A DNA stretch of 64,000 nt, taken from Monilinia fructicola (Eukaryota; Ascomycota; Leotiomycetes; Helotiales; Sclerotiniaceae). Below, piece by piece: positions 52,172-63,368 of the stretch. Each line of letters begins with the position of its first letter. The stretch's first letter is position 1. The stretch covers positions 310,001 to 374,000 of the forward strand of contig VICG01000001.1 in NCBI GenBank assembly GCA_008692225.1, read 5' to 3'. Position numbers and translations under genes: made by a program. Under the pieces are notes generated by a model that was given only the letters and a program-made list of their open reading frames with translations, was not told where the DNA came from and did not search any database.

Positions 52172-52643
52172 CTTCCTAGAAAGGGAGTTTGTTAATTGTG
52201 GGCTGGATCATTGCTTGCGAAAAGTTTTAGGAAGGTAATCAATTGGATAGCATAAAATTATTGATGAGAGTTCAAGTTGTAAATACGTTTGTTTATGATA
52301 AGCTTGGAACGTTGGAGTTGGAGTTGTTGCCGCTTCATCTTTCGTCCACCAGTCCCAAGGCTGAGGTTACCTAGGTAAGTCTTATATTTTAGGAACAAGG
52401 CTGAGGCGATTCAAGTAGCGCAAACGATATCAATTGATTGAACTCCAAGGTCAACGTTATGTGGAGAAGCACGATTAGAACTAGTTCTACGCGACTCTTT
52501 CGTGGAGTATCCATCTCCCAAGAGTCATGCACATTGCACAAGTATCCTCACCAGTCATCAAGCTGGAGATATTCTAAATGTCAACCTCTAAGGTTACCAC
52601 CCAACGCCAGTCTCCCTCTCCGTCAAAATCCCTTCCGGTCTTA
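52172..52643. other. Intergenic region between DAD4 and ARP5
   Basis: ARP5 promoter and DAD4 3' flank, both genes on the minus strand. An open plus-strand frame from ATG 52459 runs antisense over DAD4 exon 5 and is probably chance. Confidence 0.4.
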
Positions 52644-52947
52644 TCACGATGGCTCCTTCAGACTGTCGGTAGCTTTCAAGGGGTTAGCTTGCATATTGCT
52701 GATAATAAGAACAAAGACAACTTAGGATACCTTCTAGATGGAAGAGAACATTAGATTGGTAATTTTTGAACATGTCTGCAACCAACACAACGTTTGTATT
52801 CGCGATATTGATCTCCTGGTTCAGATCAGTGAGTGACATGTACCCAATCGTAGGCAATGAGGAGACTAGGTATACCTGAAGATTCTTGTTCAGAAGCATA
52901 ATCGCTTCGTTGAGTTTCTCCTGGAAGTAATGAATCAGTATGAGACG

Positions 52948-52991
<44 letters not shown>

Positions 52992-53176
52992 TATATTATA
53001 TATAATATATATATATATTCATCATCTCGTTGAGATGACAAACTCAAGGATACCGACCACATTGGTAATGATTCGTGACAATAGCAAATTCTGCTGGTGT
53101 TCATGAGGATTTTCCTATTAAATATTCATTATTTTCTATAGAAGACTGACTGACTTCCCTATCGTGATCTTACCAT
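52644..53176 (-). CDS. DAD4: DASH complex subunit Dad4
   Basis: Dad4 is a tiny subunit of the DASH/Dam1 ring that couples kinetochores to microtubules. It was rebuilt from five exons: 53176-53174 (the ATG alone), 53114-53058, 52919-52875, 52815-52731, 52672-52644. The 219 nt encode 72 residues, the same length as yeast Dad4. Reading in order gives [20 protein letters not shown], then [43 protein letters not shown] and the end ATDSLKEPS. The second intron uses a GTCGGT donor and has a (CT)n pyrimidine tract (GA on the plus strand, 52951-52989). The exon phases match only with this chain, which is the main evidence. Promoter shared with IES6. Confidence 0.9.
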
Positions 53177-53484
53177 AATCTCCAGCTCTATCTTCTTCCC
53201 GGTTTGCTTTGATCAGCTATGTAGATTTATGGAATGTGATGTTTGAAGCAGTCACTTCCTTCGCCGATGTTCACGGAGTACGTAGAACTAAATAATATCA
53301 ATCAATATTGATTGGACTTGTATAAATTGAATGCGTTACCTGATTGGCCGGCTGCTGTGACCCTTGAAGCGCTCCAGGGCTACCATCAACAAGGCGGATG
53401 GGGATGAAGATGGATGGGACATCGAATTCAATAACCTTACAACCTTGGAACTTCAACCAAATCAACCACCAATATTATTCAACA
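53177..53484. promoter_or_regulatory. Divergent promoter of DAD4 and IES6
   Basis: A 308-bp spacer between two start codons in opposite directions, so both promoters must lie here. An alternative upstream ATG for IES6 occurs at 53398. No specific operator recognised. Confidence 0.5.
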
Positions 53485-54055
53485 ATGGCACCACCAACTC
53501 CAGAAGCTGAAGCCCATCAAGCTCTCATTGATCAGCTTGATGTTCACTCAATAAGAAAACCATTTCGTAATCCACACTGGAGACCCAATCAACGTCGCAA
53601 TAAGAATATCAAGACCATTCTCAGTGACTCGGTTCGAAAGGAAGCATCACTCATGCCAACGCAAGATAACAGCGGCGCTGCAACGCCTTTCTCTGAGGAT
53701 AATACCACTTCAACTGATGGTGAAATGACGCCTGCTCCTACGAGCGCTCCGACGCTTCAGCCAAATCTTGCGCAGGCTTCCAAGAACTTATCCAAATTGG
53801 TACTGGAAAGAAACATGAGGACGAATGGACCTTCCAATGCGCCCAATGCGACATATACGAATATTGAATCGGCACCATCTCTGGCACATTCAAAAACATT
53901 ATTGCGATATTACTGGCTTACCCGCACCATATACGGATCCTAAGACGAGGCTACGATATCACAACAAAGAAGTTTTTGGCGTTGTTAGGTCTTTGGGTCA
54001 AGGAGTTGCAGAGCAGTATTTGGAAGTACGAGGAGCGCATACGGTTTTGAAGTGA
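53485..54055 (+). CDS. IES6: INO80 complex subunit Ies6 (YL1_C domain)
   Basis: Ies6 binds Arp5 in the INO80 remodeler. The C-terminal third is the YL1_C nuclear domain: KHYCDITGLPAPYTDPKTR, LRYHNKEVFGVV and the very end EQYLEVRGAHTVLK. The middle is Ser/Thr/Pro-rich and low in conservation. One extra A in AAAAA at 53892-53896 moves the frame by +1 right before the YL1_C core (H-S-K-H-Y-C becomes readable without it). The corrected product is 189 residues. An in-frame ATG at 53398 would add 29 residues, but the one at 53485 has a better context (aacaATGg) and a family-like MAPPTPEAEA beginning. ARP5 is only 1.3 kb away. Confidence 0.93.
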
Positions 54056-55014
54056 AAGACGATGATCATTCATTGTAGGATTTGGAGGAAGAGTGCTTAT
54101 CGGCCAAATCTTCACCCATACAGACACCTCACCACCTCCAAGGACTGAGAGACGACGCGCGAAGATTTGGCATGGCTACCTGATTAGATTGGTGTATATA
54201 GGTACTGATAGAAGGATTGAAGGAAAGCGAACAAGGAACGATATTTGGGAGAGTGATTTATGTGATTGAGTTGGACGAAATCGGCTTTTAGGCAGGGTGA
54301 GAGAAGGGTCAAGATACAAGACGGTCAAAACCAGCATAAGGATATGTCTGACCGACAAAGTCAAGCTCATTCTACCCACCAACCATCTTTCAATGATTGG
54401 TTCAGGAATACGCTCCGGCTTAATCGCGATCATGGATGTTATCTGCCTACTCGAGTAGAGATGACGGGGTACCGAGAACATATAGAGAATGAAACTCAGT
54501 CACCAGGACAGATTGTCCTGGTTCGTCGTGGCAATCAATACTTTACCTCTGCAAGTGTGCAATAGCTTAGGATGGATGTCCCTCAGGCAGGTAGTAACAT
54601 CCTACTTGTGTTTTCTTGCAAACCCGACTCGTAGAAGAATCGAAGCAATCAATATAACCTCAGATCTTGCTTACGAAACATGAGTTGATCCATTCGATTG
54701 TGGTTGATTGACCTTTCTCAAATAAGAGTTTTTGGTGAAGAGTATTAGACCAGGTACGACTCGAGAACTTCGAGTAAAATTTATATTTGAGCATTTGTGG
54801 ACCTGTATGACGCTAGTCCAATTCATGAGCACAGACGCGTTTACGCCGCGTCGGGTTCTTTCAGTGAGCTCTTAACAAAAGGAACATTAAAGGACAACTT
54901 TCTTCTTGTTTTCTGCCGCCAACTTCTGGAGTGTTACATGAGGTTCTCCCAGAATTACCTGAATACGCTGCGCATAGCTGATCCAGAGTTCGAAAAAGAT
55001 CCAAAATGCCTACC
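54056..55014. other. Intergenic region
   Basis: IES6 3' flank and GOT1 promoter. The open plus-strand frame 54266-54565 and the minus-strand frame 54176-54481 are mutual antisense with no recognised domain. No supported gene. Confidence 0.4.
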
Positions 55015-55717
55015 ATGTGGTTATCAGATTCCCAGAGTAAGTGCTTATCTTATGAACGGATAGCCCTGGACTACTTTGCGCCGGCTGGGGTTGGCCATTT
55101 CCAAACAATGCTACGCTTGTTGAAAGAAGTATACTAATAGAATTTTGTTTATAGAGATTGGGGTGGCTTTCTGTTCGGGTGGTAGGTTCAATTCGGCGGC
55201 TTATGTTTCGACGCATGTAGCATAGCTAATAAGGTCTTGAAAGGCGGGTTCTTCCTGATCGGTGGTATAATGATGTTTTTTGATAGAGCAATGCAAGTAT
55301 TTCCTATCGTATAAGGGTATGTGGTGCTAACAAACCTCCAGGCTTGCAATGGGAAACGTCGGTGTCCCCCAAAACTCGAAAGAGAGTTAGTTTCCCAGCT
55401 TACATCTAATCGATATACAGATTCTCTTCCTGATCGGGTTAACTATCATAATTGGACCACAAAAGACGATGCTATTCTTTGCGCGGAAACAAAAGCTTAA
55501 GGGAACTGCGGCCTTCTTCGCTGGACTTACTCTCATCCTCATGAGATGGCCGTTCACTGGATTTCTGGTGGAATTGTACGGCATTTTCATCTTATTTGGC
55601 GATTTCCTTGGGACCATAGCAGGTTTCGCGAGAAACATACCAATTATCGGCCCATATATTGGAGCTATGGTTGATAGGAGCGGGGTCGCCATGAGGGGAG
55701 CAGAGTTACCCGTTTGA
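55015..55717 (+). CDS. GOT1: Golgi transport protein Got1
   Basis: Got1 is a small four-helix membrane protein needed for ER-Golgi and endosome-Golgi transport. Five exons: 55015-55036, 55155-55181, 55244-55292, 55342-55357, 55421-55717; 136 residues, as in yeast (138). The protein starts MWLSDSQKIGVAFCSGGGFF, continues GGIMMFFDRAMLAMGN, then ILFLIGLTIIIGPQKT and ends in a hydrophobic IPIIGPYIGAMVDR block. Intron 3 (55293-55341) is a GC-AG intron with donor GCAAGT; using GT two codons later would break the frame. Intron 4 has a GTCGGT donor. The 16-nt exon 4 is supported by the family sequence. The gene is convergent with YKT6. Confidence 0.92.
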
Positions 55718-56171
55718 GCCAAGGAGACGGAAAGTACCCACGGAAACTAGAAAAGAGCCGCCACGAAGCAACACAGAACATGTGCACGATATCATGAGCT
55801 AAGACAAGATAAGATGATATGATATGGAGCTATCTTCTGGCCTGTTATGACGGTTTAGATTGTATATGAAAAGAAGGGGACCACAATGACAAACATTTGG
55901 GCCTCCCTATGGTATAGACTAGAGGGCTACTAGTAAAGTAGAGCATATGCTCCTTTGACGTTCGCCAATGAGTAATGAAGAGATATTGAGGACCGCCAAA
56001 TGTTTGCACTTGTACTATTGAAATATTAAGATGTCACCTCAGGCCACCTGAAGACCTCACTGGCCAATATTCCCAGCCTCAGACTGCCATTCACTTCCTC
56101 CGAATGAAACGTTACTTGCAAGAATGCTATCAAAAAAGACAGAAACGCCATAGCCAACCAAATATACCAAT
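55718..56171. other. Convergent 3' region
   Basis: 3' flanks of GOT1 and YKT6. No reading frame of note. Confidence 0.45.
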
Positions 56172-56977
56172 CTACATAGCCACGCAGCATGAGTTCTGCT
56201 TCTTTGCTTGTGCTTTTTATGAATTAGTAAATGCTCTTGTAGATGCCCAGAATCCAGCAACTCACTATAAAACATTTTGCTCTGTGCACTCAGGCCGTCA
56301 CTCTTCGCCACCAAGGTATCAATCTTCTCTCCTCTCTCTAGAACACTTTCAATAGTCTTGTGCAACACAATCTTCGTCTCATCTAATTCCTTTTGAATCT
56401 TCATAATGCTATCTGCCTGTTGCGGGTCCTGGTACTTCACAATATAATCGTTTAGTTCGGGGAATGAGAGCGTAGGGTTCGAGTCGGCCCATTCTGATCG
56501 AGGATGTGCGTTCAAGAACTCATCGACAACCTTGGAGAGAAGCTGATGGGCGACGAGGGCTGGGTATTCATGGTCTGAGATTATTATGCCGCAGACACCT
56601 TCAGTACGGCCATAGGCATGGAATGTATTGCCTATAATTGTCAGCTGGAAGATGGTGTGATATTGGGAAGAGGTGCCATTTACTATCCTGTTCAATATCT
56701 TGCCTTTGGCCAGGCTTTGTTCGTTCAGCAACTGTCTTGCTGAATACCGTCATAAATTCTCCATAACTAATTCCCCATATTAGCCAAGCTGCACCAAGAA
56801 ATAGCCATCGTGGCGATCTAACCTGCCCCTTGTGAATCGACCGTATGCGCTCAGCTCTTTCACGCTGCAGAGCTCGTGTGAGGGCGTCTCCGAGTTCTTG
56901 ATTATCTGATAGCGGTCAGTCCGATAACATCCTCATTGTTGGATCTGCCAACTAACTCCAATATAATGCAACTTCAT
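56172..56977 (-). CDS. YKT6: SNARE protein Ykt6 (R-SNARE, longin)
   Basis: Ykt6 is a prenylated R-SNARE acting in Golgi, vacuole and autophagosome fusion. Five exons: 56977-56957 (MKLHYIG), 56905-56823, 56766-56684, 56631-56266, 56212-56172; 197 residues. The longin domain (KNSETPSHELCSVKELSAYG, RFTRGSYGEFMTVFSKTVAE, FHAYGRTEGVCGIIISDHEY) is followed by the SNARE motif (ADSIMKIQKELDETKIVLHK, with the Arg zero-layer in SVLERGEKIDTLV). The last exon gives QNSCCVAM: CVAM is the prenylation box and the preceding Cys the usual palmitoylation site. All introns are 51-56 bp. A frame read through the last intron would miss the CAAX end. It diverges from SLH1. Confidence 0.93.
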
Positions 56978-57303
56978 ATTTGCGAGTTTATTTGCGTATT
57001 AAAGTTCCTTGGGGCTTCGATGTCAAAAATAGTTGTCCGTTTTTAAAGGATGTGGCTTTGCTTTGTTCTTGATGTTGATGTTGATGTTGAAACTCCATCT
57101 GCTTGTACAATGCACATGGGGGCTATGACGGCGGATTTTCTTATTACCGATAGGCGCCCCACCGACTTCTATCTACTGTAGTACAGACTGTACTTGCCCC
57201 CGCCGCGAGAGCTACTGGCTCTATTTATATTCGATAATAGTTGAACTTAATTCGCGACCAACACAATATATCTGGAAAAGTTGATAAGGGGTTGTCAGAA
57301 ATC
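56978..57303. promoter_or_regulatory. Divergent promoter of YKT6 and SLH1
   Basis: A 326-bp spacer between two opposing start codons. It includes a short (TTGATG)n hexamer run at about 57070-57090. No operator recognised. Confidence 0.5.
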
Positions 57304-60300
57304 ATGTCATCTTCAACGCTGGATTCGGCCGAAGTACAATGGCAAGCCCAACTTGCTGCTATGAAAAATGCCCTGGCAGAGTTGAAGTTGCCCCCCAAAT
57401 CTACAAACGGCGAAACTAGATCATATGATATCGATGTTGATTTTGATGATGATGATGATGATGAATTCACTTCAGGAAATAGTGGTGATGATGTTTGGGA
57501 CTTCATCAGTGATGAGGACGACGATTTGTCCAGCAGCGATATTAACGATGACTTTCCTAGTCTTTCCGACTCCGCTGGCGCAGGCAGCTATGGATCTCAA
57601 TGGTTGAAGACCAAATGTATGGAGATTGCTCAGAGGAAGCAGGGACTTTCAGGGAGCGATCTCCAGGAGCAGATCATGGCAATCTTAGCTTCGAATAGTG
57701 GAGAGGAAGAGCTCCAGTCTACTTTGATTGATATGATTGGCTTTGATGATATAGAGTTCGTCATTGAAATTATCTCTCACCGGAAAGATATTACTGCTGC
57801 CTCGCATCCTGTTGGAACTAGAGATGACGGCATATTCACTGGAAAGCTACAGACTAGAAAAGAGCGAGAAGCAGCTTTGAGACAAAGGGACTACGAGCAT
57901 AAGAATGCTTTGCTGGGTCCAGCTCTCAACCGAGGCGAAGAGAAATACCCACATGTGTACAAATCGCATCATGCCGGTAATATCTTGGATGCGAGAGGAA
58001 AGAAGTATGCTCTTCCAATGGGTAGTGAGAGAACGGAACATGAGAGATACTCAGAATATACTATTCCTGCTGGGAAAGTCGGAACTCTAGGTGCAGGCCG
58101 AAGACTAGTCGAGATTTCCGAGATGGACGGTCTTTGTCAGAAAACTTTCAAGGGTTACAAAACTCTAAATCGCATGCAAAGCTTGGTGTACCCAGTAGCA
58201 TACAAGACTAGCGAGAACATGCTAATTTGTGCCCCTACTGGTGCTGGTAAAACTGATGCAGCAATGCTTACGATACTTCACGCCATTGGAGAAAACGTTT
58301 CACCACACCCATCAGAGAACCCCGAATCCTCCGACTTTGTCGTCAATTTCGAAGATTTCAAGATTGTCTATGTTGCTCCCATGAAAGCCTTGGCCGCCGA
58401 AATCACACAAAAGCTGGGTAGTCGTCTAGCTTGGCTAGGTATTCAAGTTCGCGAATATACTGGCGATATGCATCTTACTAAGAAGGAGATTGTTCAAACG
58501 CAAATCATTGTCACTACCCCCGAGAAATGGGATGTAGTCACTAGAAAAGGTACTGGTGATACAGAATTGGTTCAAAAAGTCCGACTTTTGATTATTGATG
58601 AAGTCCATATGCTTCATGATGACAGAGGTTCTGTCTTGGAATCTTTGGTTGCACGTACTGAACGTCAAGTTGAGAGCACTCAGTCTCTCATTCGTATAGT
58701 GGGACTCTCTGCCACCCTTCCAAACTATATCGATGTGGCCGACTTCCTCAAAGTCAATCGTAATGCCGGTCTATTCTACTTTGACGCCAGCTTTAGACCC
58801 GTTCCCCTCGAACAGCACTTCATTGGTGTCAAAGGCAGGGCTGGAACACGACAATCTCGAGAGAATATAGATACAACTGCGTTCGAAAAGGTTCGAGATA
58901 TGTTAGAACAGAACCATCAAGTAATGGTATTCGTTCATTCTCGGAAGGACACTTTCAGTACTGCTAAGATGTTGTATGAAAAAGCTATCGAGCAAGTTTG
59001 CATAGATTTATTCGATCCATCCAATCATCCTCAATATGAGGCAGCTGTGAAGGATATGAAGAGCTCAAGGGGTCGCGAACTTCGGGAGTTACTACCAAAA
59101 GGTATCGGCATTCATCATGCAGGTATGGCTCGTTCGGATAGAAACCTGATGGAGAGGTTGTTTGGAAGCGGTGTCCTCAAAGTTCTTTGCTGTACTGCTA
59201 CCTTGGCATGGGGTGTCAACTTACCAGCTGCAGCAGTAGTCATCAAAGGCACACAGGTTTACAGTGCTCAAGATGGTAAGTTTATTGACCTAGGAATATT
59301 GGACGTTCTTCAGATCTTCGGTCGTGCTGGTAGACCACAGTTTCAGGACACTGGTATCGGTATGATTTGTACAACAGCAGATAAACTTGATCATTATTTA
59401 CAAGCTGTCACATCGCAAGTTCCTATCGAGTCTCGATTCTCAAAGCATCTTGTTGACAATCTAAATGCCGAGATTGGTTTGGGAACAGTGACATCCATTC
59501 CCGAAGCAGTCACGTGGCTCGGATACTCCTATTTGTTCGTCCGAATGAAGAGAGATCCTCTTACTTATGGTATTGATTGGGCCGAAGCTCGAGATGATCC
59601 AAACTTGGTTCAGCGCCGACGTCTACTATGTATTCAAGCAGCGAAGACACTTCAACAGAGCCAAATGATCATCTTCAACGAAATTACCGAGGAGCTTAGA
59701 AGTAAGGACGTTGGACGAATTGCAAGTCAATTTTACGTCCTGCATACCAGTATTCAGCTATTCAACACTATGATGCAACCTCAAGCTTCCGAAGCTGATG
59801 TTCTCACCATGATTGCCAATAGTGGAGAATTTGATCAAATTCAATCAAGAGATAACGAATCAAAAGAACTTACCAGTTTGAGAGAGGATTTTTCTCCTTG
59901 TCAAGTCAAAGGTGGAACTGATTCCTCCCAAGCCAAGACGAATATCCTCTTGCAATCTTACATATCTCGAGCACAAATTGAAGATTTTGCTTTAGCCAAT
60001 GATACAAACTATGTTGCTCAGAAATCGGCTAGAATATGTCGTGCGTTATTCATGATTGCTCTCAATCGTCGATGGGGCCATCAGTGTCTCGTACTTCTGT
60101 CGCTCTGTAAGTCAATCGAGAAGAGAATTTGGGCATTCCAGCATCCTCTGCATCAATTCGAGCTAGCCAAGCCAATTCTGAACCAGCTTGATGCCAAGGA
60201 AAACCTTTCCATTGAAACCCTTAAAGAAATGGATGCAGCCGAAATTGGTGCCATGGTACATAACCCTGGTGCTGGCCGGACGATCTCGAGAATCCTCGAC

Positions 60301-63300
60301 AATTTTCCGACACTCAGTGTTGAAGCCGAGATCGCGCCTTTGAATAGAGATGTTTTAAGAATTCGTCTTTACCTTACACCGGAGTTCAAATGGAACGATC
60401 GTCATAATGGCACATCAGAGAGTTATTGGATCTGGGTAGAGAACTCAGAGACTTCTGAAATTTACCATCATGAGTTTTTCATTCTTAACCGAAAGAAGTT
60501 ATACGACGACCATGAGCTCAATTTCACCATCCCATTGTCGGATCCACTTCCTACACAGATTTATGTAAGGGCAGTTTCCGATAGATGGTTGGGTGCGGAA
60601 ACGGTGTATCCAATTTCTTTTCAACATTTGATTAGACCTGACACCGAGAGTGTTTATACTGATCTATTGAATCTACAACCTTTACCCATTACCGCTCTTA
60701 AGAACCCGGCCTTGGAAGAGATCTATGGCAAACGTTTCAAATTCTTCAATCCCATGCAGACTCAGATCTTTCATACATTATACCATACACCAGCAAATGT
60801 ACTTCTTGGATCCCCCACAGGATCTGGGAAAACTATTGCTTGTGAGTTAGCTATGTGGTGGGCATTCCGAGAGAAACCTGGTTCCAAGGTTGTTTACATT
60901 GCCCCTATGAAAGCACTTGTTCGCGAACGAGTCAAAGATTGGGGTGCTCGATTAACTCAGCAGATGGGCTTGAAATTGGTCGAATTGACTGGTGACAATA
61001 CACCTGATACACGAACTATCCGAGATGCGGATATCATTATCACTACGCCAGAGAAATGGGATGGTATCAGTCGTTCGTGGACCACTAGAGGTTACGTAAG
61101 ACAAGTTAGTTTGGTGATCATTGATGAAATTCATTTGCTTGGTGGAGATCGTGGGCCTATTTTGGAGATTATCGTCTCTCGTATGAATTACATTGCAACT
61201 CAAACCAACAACTCCGTCAGACTTATGGGTATGTCGACTGCATGCGCCAACGCTATGGATCTAGGGAATTGGCTTGGCGTCAAGGAAGGCTTGTTCAACT
61301 TTAGACATTCCGTTCGTCCCGTTCCATTGGAAATTTTCATCGATGGGTTCCCAGAAGTTCGAGGCTTTTGTCCTTTGATGCAGTCCATGAATAGACCAAC
61401 CTTCTTGGCTATCAAGACACACAGTCCAGAAAAACCAGTCATTGTCTTTGTTGCTTCTCGCAGGCAAACACGTTTAACCGCCAAGGATCTGATAAACTTT
61501 TGTGGTATGGAAGATAATCCTCGTCGATTTGTCAAGATGTCAGAGGATGACCTTCAACTGAACCTTGCACGAGTCAAAGATGACGCTTTAAAAGAGGCCT
61601 TGAGTTTCGGCATTGGTCTACATCATGCTGGTTTGATTGAATCAGACCGTTCCTTGGCCGAAGAATTATTTGCCAAAAATAAAATTCAAATTCTCGTTGC
61701 AACATCTACTTTAGCATGGGGAGTTAACCTTCCAGCTCATCTAGTTGTTGTAAAAGGTACTCAATTCTTTGACGCTAAAACCGAAGGATATAAAGATATG
61801 GACTTGACCGATGTTCTACAAATGTTAGGTCGTGCTGGACGTCCTCAATTCGATACTTCAGGGATTGCTCGTATCTTCACTCAAGATTCAAAGAAAGCAT
61901 TTTACAAGCATTTCTTTGCATACAGGTTTCCCAGTAGAATCATCTCTTCACAACGTCTTAGATAACCATCTCGGCGCCGAAGTATCCGCGGAAACTATCA
62001 CCACCAAACAAGACGCTCTAGATTATCTCACCTGGACATTCTTCTTCCGACGTCTCCATAAAAAATCCTTCATACTATGGTCTCGAAATTTCAGCGGAAG
62101 AACATAACACCGTCGCTGCACAGCAGATGGCCAATGACTACATGATCTCAATGGTCGATAAATCTCTGGATGAACTCGCTAAATCCAAATGTCTCGAAAT
62201 CTACCCCAATGGCAACATCGACCCTACTCCTCTCGGAAAAATCATGTCATACTACTACCTTTCTCACAAAACCATCCGTCACCTTGTTACTCATGCCAAA
62301 CCCGATGCCTCGTTCCGCGACGTTCTTTCTTGGATGTCCTCTGCAACCGAATACGATGAGCTCCCTGTTCGTCACAACGAAGACCTCATCAACATTGAAC
62401 TCTCTAAGAACCTACCCCTTCCAGCAGATGCCGCCCATTTCAATGGTCTCCCAATGTGGGATCCTCATGTGAAAGCCTTCTTGCTATTGCAAGCTCATAT
62501 GAGTAGAATCGACCTACCAATCTCCGATTACGTCGGTGATCAAACCAGTGTGTTGGATCAAGCTATTCGTATCATTCAAGCTTCCATCGATGTCCTCACC
62601 GAGTTAGGATATTTATCGAGTGTAATCCAAATGATCACTCTACTCCAATGTATTAAATCTGCCCGATGGCCTGAAGACCATGCATTTTCGATCTTCCCTG
62701 GTATTCCTCCGGATTTCAACCCTATCGCGACAGGCGAGGATCAAAAACAATTTGACATCATACCAACCTCCCTGCAACAGTTCTCAGCCCTCTCTCAGAA
62801 CGCATATCAAAATGTTAAAAATACTCTACAAATCCCAAGTAGAGCAATGACGGCTTTTGAAAAAGCAGCAAACATGATACCAAACCTCAAAATTGAAGTG
62901 CAAAACGTCACAGCATTAAAAATGGATGTAGTAATCAAGAGACTCAATGGATTAGTAGATAAAGAAGGAAAGATGTACGCACCTAGATTCCCAAAGAGTC
63001 AAAGTGAGGGATGGTTCGTGGTGCTTTGTAAAAAGGGGAGTGATGAAATTGCCGCTATCAAGAGATTGGGATGGAGTGCGCCGAAATCGAAAGGGAACGG
63101 GAATGATGATGGAGGGAAAGGCAAAGGCAATAATGGGATAATAGGTATTGGCGTGAAGCCGCAAGCTAAAGCAACGCTTAGATTTCCGGGGACAGAAGAG
63201 GGAGAAGAGGCGAATATAGTGGATGGGAGGGTGTATGATGTGTGGGTTGTTAGTGATGGGTATAGGGGCATGGTGTATAAGGTAGAGGGGGTGAAGGTTC

Positions 63301-63368
63301 CGGATGTTATGAGGGTTGGGGTTGGGGATGAGGGGAAGGATGGTAAGGGGAAGGGGAAGGGTGTTTAA
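57304..63368 (+). CDS. SLH1: Slh1/ASCC3-type tandem Ski2-like helicase
   Basis: Slh1 is the RNA helicase of the ribosome-quality-control trigger (RQT) complex that splits collided ribosomes. Single exon, 2020 residues after correction. Two helicase cassettes: the first with APTGAGKT (about 310-317), DEVH (432-435), SATLPNY and GRAGRPQFQD; the second with GSPTGSGKT (about 1169-1177), DEIH (1274-1277) and LGRAGRPQFD. Each is followed by a Sec63/Brl-type domain. The acidic N-terminus (poly-Asp near residue 50) and overall length fit Slh1/ASCC3 rather than Brr2. Two extra bases break the frame: T in TTT 61915-61917 and A in AAAAAA 62060-62065, both in the second Sec63 region. The C-terminus has a Gly/Lys tail (KGKGKGV). 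The ATG at 57304 begins the conserved frame. Confidence 0.93.

Noticed and set aside
52459..52725. Plus-strand frame with a mitochondrial-looking N-terminus
   Set aside because: It runs antisense across DAD4 exon 5 and its last intron, ends without a domain, and has no downstream exon that continues it.
54266..54565. Plus-strand frame between IES6 and GOT1
   Set aside because: Equal-length antisense frame and no domain; probably IES6 3' flank.
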